From: Bacteroidetes bacterium GWF2_40_14
GTDB lineage: Bacteria; Bacteroidota; Bacteroidia; Bacteroidales; UBA932
Direction of reading: 5' to 3'
Assembly: GCA_001769195.1 (NCBI GenBank)
Contig: MEOK01000004.1
Coordinates: 62,001 to 126,000 of the forward strand
DNA length: 64,000 nucleotides
The number at the start of each line of letters is the position of its first letter. Within the stretch, counting starts at the first letter, position 1. Under the pieces are notes generated by a model that worked only from the letters and a program-made list of their open reading frames with translations, was not told the origin of the DNA and did no database searches. Position numbers and translations under genes: made by a program. Shown here piece after piece: positions 36,794 through 46,425 of this stretch.

Positions 36794-37282
36794 TCATTTT
36801 TTATCGTAAACGAGTGTGACTTTTCTTTCGCCGTTAGGTGACTGGGAAACCGATGTAATTGTGAGGGTGGCACCTATCATGCTCATGACTTCGGATGACT
36901 TCATCTCCATAGTTGAACCACTGCGAATCATTGTTCGACTAATTGTAAGTGTCTGACCATCTGCCGACCATGTTGCAACAGATTTTGATGTTCCCCTCTC
37001 GGTGGTACTTACTGATTCCTTTCCATCAAGAGTGATTGTCGCAGTAGATGTGTTATCCGATCCATCTCTGCCGGTGCTTACTCTGGTGACAGTGATATTA
37101 TTTCCATCCTGATTGAATGTCAGTTGTTTTGGGCCCCTGAAATTTCCATCGCCCTGAGTGCTCTTAGCCGTATTAATTGTCCATACACCTGCAAAGTTTG
37201 CCTTGGCATCCTGAGCGTATAAGTTTAGATTACAAAGAAAAAGAGAAAAAATGATTGCTATTGAAAATACAGATTTTTTCAT
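36794..37282 (-). CDS. Small exported lipocalin-like protein
   Basis: The product has 162 residues: a signal peptide (MKKSVFSIAIIFSLFLCNLNLYAQ) and a beta-rich mature region with a GVWTINTAKSTQGDG start and repeated Thr/Ser-rich strands. FAGVWTIN is typical of small exported beta-barrel or lipocalin-like proteins of Bacteroidota. No active-site motif is visible and function is unknown. It probably has its own promoter in the gap up to 37356. Confidence 0.7.
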   Translation of the reverse strand: MKKSVFSIAIIFSLFLCNLNLYAQDAKANFAGVWTINTAKSTQGDGNFRGPKQLTFNQDGNNITVTRVSTGRDGSDNTSTATITLDGKESVSTTERGTSKSVATWSADGQTLTISRTMIRSGSTMEMKSSEVMSMIGATLTITSVSQSPNGERKVTLVYDKK

Positions 37283-37356
37283 AAAAATGTGTTTTGTTAA
37301 ATTTATATAAAGTCCCGGGATTCTAGTACAATATTAAGTGTAATTATTTGATTTTT

Positions 37357-39750
37357 TTATTCATTTATAGTAAAACTTCCATTAATGAGAATATTTTCTG
37401 ACGAGGAGCCCACCATCACATTAAAGACGCCAGGTTCTATAACATGTTTCATATAGCGGTTCCATAATTTAAGATCGTCAGGTACTAAAACAAAGCTAAT
37501 AGATTTTGCCTCATCAGGCTGTAGATGAATGCGTTCGAAGCCTCTAAGTTGTTTTTCATAGGTTGTTACGGAGCTTAAAACATCGCGCAGGTATAACTGT
37601 ACCACTTCGTCGCCGGCAATACTGCCTGTATTTGTAATATCAACAGAAACTGTTATGTTCCCATCCTTCTTTTGTTTGATCGGCGAAATTCTCAGGTTGT
37701 CGTATCTGAATGAAGTGTAACTAAGTCCGTATCCAAACGGATATAAAAGCCCTTTAACTTTTGCCAGTTCACCTTCGTCGGTTTGGGCGTTGGGTTTTGT
37801 TGGGAAATTGATAGGAATTTGTCCGACAGACTTAGGAAATGTAAGTGTCAATTTTCCTCCGGGGTTATAATCACCCCACAAAACATCGGCAATGGCTGTC
37901 CCTCCTTGTACTCCCGGGAATCCTGCATATATTATCCCATCAATATTTTTGTCTATCCAGTTAATGGTCATAGGCTGCGACCCTATCAACACCACAACAA
38001 CCCTGCAACCCGTCTCCCGGACTGCTTTAACCAGTGCCAACTGGTGGCCGGGCAGATCGAGACTTGTACGGCTTTTGTTCTCTCCGGTGGTTTTTGTGTT
38101 TCCCCCCAGGACTACAACTGCAATTTCAGAACGAATAGCTACCCTTACTGCGCTGTCAATCATCTCTTGTTCATCTTTATCAGGAAGTTCCGGCAGTATT
38201 TCACTCTCCGGCCACCGCTTGTCAGTAAGTTCGCACCCTTTAGCATAAAACACCTTTTCTTTGCCTAATTTATTTTGTATCCCTTCCAGAATGGTCACAC
38301 TTTTAGAAGCAAGTGGCCCGTAATGAGTATGCGCGTAATCGTCATTCAAAACATTAGGACCAATTACTGCTATGCGGGATATGTTCCCAGTAATAGGCAG
38401 TATATGATTCCGGTTTTTTAGGAGCACAATACTCTCCCTTGAAGCTTGCAGGGCAATAGCCCGGTGAGACGGGTTATTGACTAATTGCTCACTTGCGTCT
38501 GCATCTGCAATGTATGGATGGTCAAACAGGCCAATCCGGAATTTTACCTTTAAAACATCACTAACCCGACTGTTTATGACGTCGATTGGAATACGTCCCT
38601 CCTTTACTAATTCTCTTGCATAAACGATTATGCTGTCCGGTGCACGGAATGTTGTCCGCACATTCAATCCGGCCATGAATGCCTGAAAAACAGCCTCTTT
38701 AAGATTGGCTGCCACACCATGTTTTGTGTATAGATACTCAAGGGCGTCGCTGTCGCTTACAACATATCCGGTGAATCCAAAGTCTTTCCTCAGGCGTTGA
38801 GTGAGCCAGTAGTCACTTCCCGTGATTGGAATTCCGTCATAGTCGTTATATGAACTCATTATCCCCATCAATCCTGCTTCCTCAATAACTTTTCTAAAAG
38901 GGTACAGCATTATGTTTTCTACTTCTCTAGGTGATACCTGAGGGTCCGTTCGGGCCATACCTTCTCGTGCTCCTTTGTTTGCACTATATACCGCAAAGTG
39001 CTTGGTTGTAGATGCAATCTGGTTGTTCTCCTGCATTCCCAGAGTCATCTCCACCCCGAGGCGCGCCACCAGATAAGGATCCTCTCCATACACCTCTTCC
39101 AGACGACCCCACCGTTGGTCACGTGCCACATCCAGAATAGGAGCGTACACATTGGTATAACCCAGTGCGCGCGCCTCTTTTCCTGTTATTCGCCCCATCT
39201 CTCTCACCAGTGCCCTGTTCCAGGTCATCCCCATGTTCAGCTGTGTAGGGAAGCCTGTAGCTTCGTATGCCTCAACACCACGAATACCTTCGTTTGAAAA
39301 ATCAACAGGTATACCAAGACGGGTCTCCTCAATAAAAAACCGCTGAGTTTTATTCATCGCCCATACATGGCGTTTGATATCCGTCACAAGATCAGACATA
39401 TTTCTCTTATCCCAGTTTATAAAACCGTTAAGGTGTTCGTCGATATTTGCTATTCCGTCTTTCCAGATTGCCTCTTTCCATTGGGGAGTGGGCAAAGAAT
39501 CCTTCAACACCCTTTTCCATCCGTACAAGGTGGCGAGCTGACATGTTTTTTCGTCCAGTGTCATTTTGGATATCAGATCTGCAACACGTTTATCTGTAGA
39601 TTGTAAAGGATCTTCATAGATGTCCTTAACCCCGTTTTTATTCAGATCTATCCACCCTTTGTGATAGATCGACTTCTCTTGTTTGGAAGAGAACGACAGT
39701 GCCGTTAATAGCAGCACCGATAATAACACGCCAAAGGTTAGATTTTTCAT
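37357..39750 (-). CDS. Exported GH3 glycoside hydrolase
   Basis: The product has 797 residues with a signal peptide (MKNLTFGVLLSVLLLTALSFSS). Residues about 33-47 read GWIDLNKNGVKDIYED, a short Ca-binding-like insert seen in some family 3 enzymes. The GH3 barrel follows: MTLDEKTCQL, FSNEGIRGV, APILDVARDQRWGR, TKHFAVY, and nucleophile D333 in YVVSDSDA. The GH3 C domain and a fibronectin-III-like end (about 690-797; YPFGYGLSYTSFRY) complete it. It is likely a beta-glucosidase or beta-xylosidase in glycan breakdown. It is divergent from the GH31 gene, suggesting shared use. Confidence 0.93.
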   Translation of the reverse strand: MKNLTFGVLLSVLLLTALSFSSKQEKSIYHKGWIDLNKNGVKDIYEDPLQSTDKRVADLISKMTLDEKTCQLATLYGWKRVLKDSLPTPQWKEAIWKDGIANIDEHLNGFINWDKRNMSDLVTDIKRHVWAMNKTQRFFIEETRLGIPVDFSNEGIRGVEAYEATGFPTQLNMGMTWNRALVREMGRITGKEARALGYTNVYAPILDVARDQRWGRLEEVYGEDPYLVARLGVEMTLGMQENNQIASTTKHFAVYSANKGAREGMARTDPQVSPREVENIMLYPFRKVIEEAGLMGIMSSYNDYDGIPITGSDYWLTQRLRKDFGFTGYVVSDSDALEYLYTKHGVAANLKEAVFQAFMAGLNVRTTFRAPDSIIVYARELVKEGRIPIDVINSRVSDVLKVKFRIGLFDHPYIADADASEQLVNNPSHRAIALQASRESIVLLKNRNHILPITGNISRIAVIGPNVLNDDYAHTHYGPLASKSVTILEGIQNKLGKEKVFYAKGCELTDKRWPESEILPELPDKDEQEMIDSAVRVAIRSEIAVVVLGGNTKTTGENKSRTSLDLPGHQLALVKAVRETGCRVVVVLIGSQPMTINWIDKNIDGIIYAGFPGVQGGTAIADVLWGDYNPGGKLTLTFPKSVGQIPINFPTKPNAQTDEGELAKVKGLLYPFGYGLSYTSFRYDNLRISPIKQKKDGNITVSVDITNTGSIAGDEVVQLYLRDVLSSVTTYEKQLRGFERIHLQPDEAKSISFVLVPDDLKLWNRYMKHVIEPGVFNVMVGSSSENILINGSFTINE

Positions 39751-39802
39751 ATTTCATGATTTGTAAAACTTTATAAAAATAAGAAAAAGATTAGTTTTTT
39801 CG

Positions 39803-39810
39803 TAGATTTG
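39803..39810 (+). promoter_or_regulatory. -7 promoter element for GH31 gene
   Basis: TAGATTTG is an exact TAnnTTTG match. The ATG at 39824 follows within 14 bases; a second in-frame ATG at 39839 would leave a more usual leader. No good -33 element is seen. Confidence 0.4.
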
Positions 39811-39823
39811 AATCATTAACATT

Positions 39824-42247
39824 ATGACCGGATTTTCTATGAAAACATCTCTCTCTGCATGCCTGTCGTGCATACTGTTTGCCTTCAGCATTGCTTTTTC
39901 CGTAAACATGTCGGCCCAACCTTTAAGAATTGTTTATGAAAATCCGCTTGTCTTTGGCAATAACAGGATTACCCTCATATCTCCGACTCTTTTCAGACTT
40001 GAATATGCAGAAGGGGGTAAATTCCTCGATAATAGTACTATGTTTGCCTATTCAAGGGATACTCTTCTGAAGGAGTTCAGGGTAACACCACTTGGCGAAA
40101 ACAGGTATCAGATAGAAACATCTGCACTCAGGATGGTTTATGACTATGATAATTTCCCGTTCGGGCTGCTCAATTTTGAGGCATTCTACAAGAGTGGAGG
40201 AAAAGAAAAACGCTTCACAATAAGGAACATTCATAAAAACAATCTTGGCGGAGCTGTCTCTACACTTGACAGGGTTGACAAACCTATTCCATTGAACGAC
40301 GGGCTGCTGAGCCTCGACGGATGGTATATTATCAACGATGCAGGCAAGGAGATACTTGTCGACAACTGGATTGCACAAAGGGACAAGGGGCATGTACAGG
40401 ATCTGTATTGTTTTGTATATGGCGACGACTACAAGGAGGCGCTCAGGGACCTGGGAAGAATAAGCGGAAACGTACCAATGACGCGAAAGTATGTGCATGG
40501 GGTGTGGTATTGCAGGTACTGGCCCTACACGGCGTCGGAGTATCTGGAACTTGTATCGGGTTACAGGGAGCATGATTTTCCGCTGGATATGATGGTATTT
40601 GACATGGACTGGCACACTGTTGATGCAAAGGTGGGTACCGGTCATGCGAGCAACCGGGGGTGGACGGGTTACACCTGGAACAAAGAGCTGATTCCTGACC
40701 CTGAGGGATTGATTGGAAAGATGCTGGAGGAGAAGATACATGTATGCCTTAACGAACACCCGCATGACGGAATCCGTCCGAAAGAGGAGCAATATCCGGC
40801 ATTTATGAAGGCTATGGGCAGGGAGGCCAACGGAGAGACAATTCTGTTTGATGCTTCGGACAGGAAGTATATGACAAACTTTTTGAAATATGCTCATGGC
40901 CCGGGTTGGGACATGGGTATTGCCTTCTGGTGGCTCGACTGGCAACAGGATTATCTATACCCGTATGTGAGGGGAACCAACATGAACCACCTGAGCTGGC
41001 TCAACAAATTGTATTACGAAGATTCTTCGCGGGAAGGGTTGCGTGGTGCCGGTTACAGCAGATGGGCCGGCTGGGGCGACCACCGCTACCCTATACAGTT
41101 TTCTGGTGATGCGTATGCTAACTGGGCGATGCTGGCTTTTGAAGTGGAGCTTACTGCTACCAGTGGGAACGCCGGTTGTTATTACTGGGCGCACGATATT
41201 GGAGGTTTCTATGAAGGTGACAACCCCGAGATGTTTGCCCGCTGGACGCAGTTCGGGGCGCTAAGTGCGGCATTGAGGGTACACTCACAGAAAGCGGGCA
41301 AGATAGACCGCCGGCCCTGGATATGGGGAGAACAAGCCACCAGCTCCATGCGTCAGGCATACCATTTCCGTTCTCAAATAATGCCCTACATCTATTCAAG
41401 CGTATGGCAGACACATAAAACCATGGTTCCTCTGAGCAGGGCGATGTACATAGACTACGGCAATGATGAGGAGTCCTACAATAACCCGCAGCAATTCATG
41501 TTTGGCGACCTGCTTCTTGCGGCCCCTATCACAACAGCCGGAGAGGGTGAAAATCTTGTGGCTTTGCAAACGGTATGGTTTCCAAAAGGCGAAACTCCGG
41601 ATTCGCTCAATTCGCCCATAGTCGGACAATCCGAAGACACTTGGTACGATTTCTTTGATTCCACTCCATACAAGGCAGGTTCTAAGGTCGTTGTAAAAAA
41701 GGGAATTGAAGAGTTTCCGCTATTTGTCAAAGGGGGGTACCTTCTCCCGATGCAACCCTATACAGAACGTCCTGCCTCAACACCACTTACTCACCTGATT
41801 CTAAGGGCTTACCCTGGGGCAGACATGGTAGGCAGCGATGACAGAGATGGCAGATCAGACAGATTGGGAAACAGTTTCACACTTTACGAGGATGACGGGC
41901 TGACAACAGAGTACCTCAATGGCAGCTATGCAACTACAGAGTTAAAATACAAAAGAACAGGCAACAAAATTCAACTGATGGTCGCTCCAACCATGGGCTC
42001 CTACACCGGTCAGCCCCAAAACAGATCATACACCTTTGAACTGGCAGGACTAAAAGAGATGGGGGAGGTTGTCGACGTAAGGGAGATATCGAATTTTAAT
42101 AGTCAGAAAGAGCTGAAAAACAGGAGAAAAACCAGCAGTAAAAAAGCTAAGATTGAAGCAAAATACAATCCGGTAACCGGCATTTACACAATTGAGGTTG
42201 GCAGCCGTTCAATAAGGGAGCCACTGGTGCTGGAGCTGACTTTCTGA
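39824..42247 (+). CDS. Exported GH31 alpha-glucosidase/alpha-xylosidase
   Basis: The product has 807 residues; the ATG at 39839 (five codons in) is an equally possible start. A signal sequence covers about 6-32. Family 31 features: the N-terminal beta domain, then the barrel with YVHGVWYCRYWPYTASEY, MVFDMDWH, nucleophile D372 in FWWLDWQQ and acid/base D429 in FSGDAYANW. The C-terminal beta domains end about residue 740. The region 705-760 is Lys-rich. It would release alpha-linked glucose or xylose from glycans outside the cytoplasm. It is divergent from the second GH3 gene. Confidence 0.92.
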   Translation: MTGFSMKTSLSACLSCILFAFSIAFSVNMSAQPLRIVYENPLVFGNNRITLISPTLFRLEYAEGGKFLDNSTMFAYSRDTLLKEFRVTPLGENRYQIETSALRMVYDYDNFPFGLLNFEAFYKSGGKEKRFTIRNIHKNNLGGAVSTLDRVDKPIPLNDGLLSLDGWYIINDAGKEILVDNWIAQRDKGHVQDLYCFVYGDDYKEALRDLGRISGNVPMTRKYVHGVWYCRYWPYTASEYLELVSGYREHDFPLDMMVFDMDWHTVDAKVGTGHASNRGWTGYTWNKELIPDPEGLIGKMLEEKIHVCLNEHPHDGIRPKEEQYPAFMKAMGREANGETILFDASDRKYMTNFLKYAHGPGWDMGIAFWWLDWQQDYLYPYVRGTNMNHLSWLNKLYYEDSSREGLRGAGYSRWAGWGDHRYPIQFSGDAYANWAMLAFEVELTATSGNAGCYYWAHDIGGFYEGDNPEMFARWTQFGALSAALRVHSQKAGKIDRRPWIWGEQATSSMRQAYHFRSQIMPYIYSSVWQTHKTMVPLSRAMYIDYGNDEESYNNPQQFMFGDLLLAAPITTAGEGENLVALQTVWFPKGETPDSLNSPIVGQSEDTWYDFFDSTPYKAGSKVVVKKGIEEFPLFVKGGYLLPMQPYTERPASTPLTHLILRAYPGADMVGSDDRDGRSDRLGNSFTLYEDDGLTTEYLNGSYATTELKYKRTGNKIQLMVAPTMGSYTGQPQNRSYTFELAGLKEMGEVVDVREISNFNSQKELKNRRKTSSKKAKIEAKYNPVTGIYTIEVGSRSIREPLVLELTF

Positions 42248-42516
42248 ACCGGTGTGAATACAAGGTCAGAATCGGGCAAATTGGGGGTAATGAGATAGAT
42301 TTTGTTGCTGAAAAGGATGGAAGTCGTATCTATTTACAAGTCGCCTATATGCTTTTTGATAAAGCTACAACTGACCGGGAATTTGGAAATCATCAAAAAA
42401 TCACCGACAACTATCCAAAATATGTAATCACTATGGACGAACATGGTTCAGGGAGTAATAATGAAGGAGTTATGCAGTTACATTTAAGAGACTTTCTTGT
42501 GATTAATAACTTATGA
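42241..42516 (+). pseudogene. C-terminal remnant of a DUF4143-type ATPase
   Basis: Frame 1 reads about 90 codons, CEYKVRIGQIGGNEIDFVAE and on to YPKYVITMDE, ending in LRDFLVINNL and a TGA at 42514. This is the recognisable nuclease-like C-terminus of AAA_14/DUF4143 ATPases; the ATPase and most of DUF4143 are missing and there is no start codon. The left break coincides with the stop region of the GH31 gene, and the CRISPR array begins 163 bases later. It marks an old deletion or insertion boundary. Confidence 0.78.
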
Positions 42517-42679
42517 AGAACCAACGCTTCTCTGATGAATCAAACCGTTACTAATTGTAACGATTTTAAATATTGTTCAATCAATGCACAAGTAGCATTC
42601 GCTACAAGTTGTAGACAATCTGGCGACAACTACAATTCACGCACCCACGCGGGTGCGACTGATAAGGCTAAACGATCTT
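42517..42679. other. CRISPR trailer region with hairpins
   Basis: Between the ATPase remnant and the oldest repeat. Two perfect hairpins are visible: CGTTAC/GTAACG with a 5-base loop (42546-42562) and CGCACCC/GGGTGCG with an ACGC loop (42640-42657). They lie downstream of the array in its direction of transcription and may help end or stabilise the precursor crRNA. No U-tract follows. Confidence 0.5.
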
Positions 42680-44921
42680 GTTTCAATTCCAATATGGTAC
42701 GATTAAAGGGAAAGCTCACTCCCTGTGTTGTCGTGAAGTCTCCATGTTTCAATTCCAATATGGTACGATTAAGGGCCTCTCATTTTAAATGTCCGAATTT
42801 CATTGCCGACGTTTCAATTCCAATATGGTACGATTAAGGGGAAGGCCGTTATCACGAAAGGAAGCCGGGACCAAGTTTCAATTCCAATATGGTACGATTA
42901 AGGGAGTATCTGCTGCATTACGTTCATCCTGTTTCCCAGTTTCAATTCCAATATGGTACGATTAAGGGTTATCATCTATTTTCAGCGCTACATTGTAGCC
43001 TAAGTTTCAATTCCAATATGGTACGATTAAGGGCATCCTTCTGCTACCCCAAGAGGATGGGTTTATTAGTTTCAATTCCAATATGGTACGATTAAGGGCG
43101 AATAGTTCAACAAAACTATGAGCCGGAAAATCGTTTCAATTCCAATATGGTACGATTAAGGGTCTCCAAGGATCTTTCCAAACCTTTTTCTTAAATTGTT
43201 TCAATTCCAATATGGTACGATTAAGGGAAAACTTATCCGGTTTGCTTCGGGTGTCACCACTTATGTTTCAATTCCAATATGGTACGATTAAGGGTCAGAT
43301 GGCCGTCTTAGGATCTCATAATATTCACGTTTCAATTCCAATATGGTACGATTAAGGGTTGAGTATAAAATCAATTCCGGGAACTGGACCTTGTTTCAAT
43401 TCCAATATGGTACGATTAAGGGAGGGAAATTGTCATGCACGTGAGCGGCCAGACCGAGTTTCAATTCCAATATGGTACGATTAAGGGAATCATCTATGAC
43501 AAGTGGAAAAATGAATATGTGGGTTTCAATTCCAATATGGTACGATTAAGGGTTAACTCCTCCTGTTCCTTCCGTAAGAACATATCCGTTTCAATTCCAA
43601 TATGGTACGATTAAGGGGTGGTTCTGCCTATCATAATACTTTTCCAGTAGGAAGTTTCAATTCCAATATGGTACGATTAAGGGCATTGCGCCCGCGTCAA
43701 TCTTTTCTCCGCTCATAAGTTTCAATTCCAATATGGTACGATTAAGGGCTTGAAATATCCATGACCTTACCCATTGTTTCGCATGTTTCAATTCCAATAT
43801 GGTACGATTAAGGGAGACGGCAATGGGGTTAAGATTACATTCAAAGTAGTTTCAATTCCAATATGGTACGATTAAGGGACTGCCCTGTGGCATAAATATT
43901 CTCCTCCTTTAGCTGTTTCAATTCCAATATGGTACGATTAAGGGTTTCCGCAATCTTCTCCGTTATTCCACATTATCGCGTTTCAATTCCAATATGGTAC
44001 GATTAAGGGACTACGATGTTTACAAGTCAGGTAATTTTGAGCAAGTTTCAATTCCAATATGGTACGATTAAGGGCCCGCATTGCCTACGAATTTACCACC
44101 TACATAGAATGTTTCAATTCCAATATGGTACGATTAAGGGCCGTATCTTTTTGCAAGTTCTATAAAATACATCTGTGTTTCAATTCCAATATGGTACGAT
44201 TAAGGGTTTGTCTATCAAAGAAAAAAGAGCGGACGACTATGTTTCAATTCCAATATGGTACGATTAAGGGTTTGGGCAGTTCGCGAAAAATGGCTTGCCA
44301 ATTACAGTTTCAATTCCAATATGGTACGATTAAGGGTATTTAGCTGCACAAGCTTTTATAGCATTTACCTGTTTCAATTCCAATATGGTACGATTAAGGG
44401 TATCGGCCTTTCCGTCATTTGCTCTTGGTAGGTATGTTTCAATTCCAATATGGTACGATTAAGGGAGCATTGATGGTTGAGCAGATCAGCGAGGCACAGA
44501 CGTTTCAATTCCAATATGGTACGATTAAGGGAGCCATGCTAAACTTCTTAATCATATCAATATTGAGTTTCAATTCCAATATGGTACGATTAAGGGCCAG
44601 TCATTCCAGAAACAGGAGGTACAGGAAACAAGTTTCAATTCCAATATGGTACGATTAAGGGTGAAGCCCTTAGAGATTTCCCTCTGGCTATCTTAGGTTT
44701 CAATTCCAATATGGTACGATTAAGGGATTTCATCTGGTGCTCGATTAAAGAAGGCGAAAGGAGTTTCAATTCCAATATGGTACGATTAAGGGTCGTGATT
44801 GTCGGCTTGTTCTGCCAACGGTCCTCAGTTTCAATTCCAATATGGTACGATTAAGGGTATTTAGCTGCACAAGCTTTTATAGCATTTACCTGTTTCAATT
44901 CCAATATGGTACGATTAAGGG
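42680..44921 (-). CRISPR. Type I-B CRISPR array, 35 repeats and 34 spacers
   Basis: The 30-bp repeat reads GTTTCAATTCCAATATGG on the plus strand and ends CGATTAAGGG. By position there are 35 copies (first at 42680, last at 44892) with spacers of 34-37 bp. On the minus strand the repeat ends GGAATTGAAAC, giving the usual ATTGAAAC 5' handle of type I-B crRNAs, so transcription runs from 44921 down. Only the 42680 copy is degenerate (an A replaces G at base 28), as expected at the old end. The spacers at 44337-44370 and 44858-44891 are identical. All eight cas genes lie upstream on the same strand. Confidence 0.98.
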
Positions 44922-45144
44922 GCCGTTTGCAAAGATATAAAAGAATGCGCTAAATCAGGTGTTTAGCGCACTCTTTATTGCGAAAACGGCTTGATAAATA
45001 TGTCGATATATAATTGTATGATTTTGCCGGATGTTCGACAACTATGTGTAATTTGTTGTATTTCAATACGTCAAAGAACAATTTATATAGATATTATTCA
45101 AAAACCACGGAGAAAAGCAAAAAAACATTGTAACCGACAACCTG
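44922..45144 (-). promoter_or_regulatory. CRISPR leader with array promoter and palindrome
   Basis: An AT-rich gap between cas2 and the newest repeat. A -7 box TATCTTTG lies on the minus strand at 44937-44930, so the transcript would start at the leader/repeat border. The -33 area is covered by a hairpin, GCGCTAAA (44947-44954) and TTTAGCGC (44962-44969). An outer inverted repeat GCCGTTT (44922-44928) and AAACGGC (44984-44990) encloses both and abuts the first repeat. Confidence 0.7.
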
Positions 45145-45145
45145 T

Positions 45146-45409
45146 TTATATGAAATTGTCTATGCTACATCTCTCTTTACCAACAATTTGCTTCTCCATC
45201 CAGCGTTCGTCAGAATTTTTAAACAGAATGATGCTATCGACCTCTTTATCCATGATTATGTCTACCTTCAAAAGTAACTCTTTAAGTTTTACTTCACTAA
45301 TTTCTCCTTCAAATACTGAATTCTGAATCCAACACAGATATTTCCGGCAAAGTCGTAAAATTTTACCAACTCTTTTTTCTCCAACATCATATACAAGAAT
45401 TACATACAT
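45146..45409 (-). CDS. cas2: CRISPR adaptation protein Cas2
   Basis: The product has 87 residues from the ATG at 45409; a TTG two codons upstream is less likely. It starts MYVILVYDVGEKRV, the classical Cas2 first strand with the Asp of the family, then LRLCRKYLCWIQNSVFEGEI. Cas2 forms the dimer between Cas1 dimers in the spacer-integration complex. Its start overlaps the cas1 stop by one base (TAATG). It is the last cas gene before the leader. Confidence 0.95.
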   Translation of the reverse strand: MYVILVYDVGEKRVGKILRLCRKYLCWIQNSVFEGEISEVKLKELLLKVDIIMDKEVDSIILFKNSDERWMEKQIVGKERCSIDNFI

Positions 45410-46425
45410 TACCAATACATTTTAAAAGGTTTGTACTCCTCCATATCAAGAATATGCTTGCAAAGTTTGTAGCATTCAAGCTTTATCAGATGCTTGTAGC
45501 TGACACTTCTTTTTAAACTGCGATGCTGAATAGTTTCTAATAATCGGTCTTCAATTGCCTGAACAAAAATCTTTTTTCCTGCATTGTTCAGCAGGCACTG
45601 ATTTAAATTCTGATCAAAGTGTTTGCTTTGAATCTCCTTCTTATTGAGAACCTTGAAAATGACACGGTCGATTATTATCGGCTTAAAAATTTCCGCAACA
45701 TCAAGAGCAAGTGAAAATCTCCGATACCCTGGCTCGTGAAGATAGCTGATAGTCGGATTTAACTGAGTTTGATGAATTGCCCTAATACACAGCGAATAAC
45801 ACATCATATTACCGAAAGAGATCAGTGCATTTACCTCGTTTTGTGGAGGTTGTTTAGTCCGTGATCCCATTTCAAAATCGTTGAGAATCAGGTTGAATGC
45901 CTCATAGTATGTTTGTCTGATATTACCCTCGATACCCATCAGCTGAGCAATTGACTCTGATTGTCCTATCTGAGATATGAACCCATTCATCGACTCAATC
46001 ATTGGCTCCATATCTTTTCCGCGCCGGTTGTAATACTGAAGATTCTTAACCATATTGAAAGCCGCCCCCTCTATGAATTTTCTGGCAATTATCATTCGTT
46101 TGGATAGCTTCTGATAGTGGTTGACCTGACTGATAATTACCTTTCCGGCAAGGAGATAATCCTTGGGCATAAAGGACCCGCTATAGTTTTCGTAATAATC
46201 AAAAAAATGTACAGCCACATCACTCTTCCCCAGAAAATTAAATAGCGAACTGCTAGCTTTCAAAGATCCAAAGACAAAAAAATCACTTACGTTCTCAATG
46301 GGTATGTACCTTGGTTGACCATAGTCCTCGCTGCCATCCTCATTCTCAACTATCGGTGTGAATTTAAGAGTATTGTCCTTTCTGACCATCTCTCCGGGAT
46401 TGAACAAATAGTAGGTTCTTTTCAT
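45409..46425 (-). CDS. cas1: CRISPR integrase Cas1 (type I-B)
   Basis: The product has 338 residues. Metal-binding catalytic residues are E166 (GIEGNIRQTYYEAF), H230 (SYLHEPGYRRFSLALD) and the acidic group D242/E245. Family context: Cas1 inserts new spacers at the leader end of the array. Start overlaps the cas4 stop (ATGA) and stop overlaps the cas2 start. All key residues are present, so the adaptation module looks functional. Confidence 0.97.
   Translation of the reverse strand: MKRTYYLFNPGEMVRKDNTLKFTPIVENEDGSEDYGQPRYIPIENVSDFFVFGSLKASSSLFNFLGKSDVAVHFFDYYENYSGSFMPKDYLLAGKVIISQVNHYQKLSKRMIIARKFIEGAAFNMVKNLQYYNRRGKDMEPMIESMNGFISQIGQSESIAQLMGIEGNIRQTYYEAFNLILNDFEMGSRTKQPPQNEVNALISFGNMMCYSLCIRAIHQTQLNPTISYLHEPGYRRFSLALDVAEIFKPIIIDRVIFKVLNKKEIQSKHFDQNLNQCLLNNAGKKIFVQAIEDRLLETIQHRSLKRSVSYKHLIKLECYKLCKHILDMEEYKPFKMYW

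Noticed and set aside
42535-44658. Open frames of 68-100 residues repeating SIPIWYD, FNSNMVRL and FQFQYGTIKG
   Set aside because: They are read-through of the CRISPR repeats in different frames, on the non-transcribed strand, and are not genes.
42680-44921. Self-targeting spacers against this window
   Set aside because: No spacer was recognised elsewhere in the window by eye; a full search could not be run.
44922-45144. tracrRNA or a small gene in the CRISPR leader
   Set aside because: The system is type I-B with cas6, and no anti-repeat or credible frame is seen in this gap.
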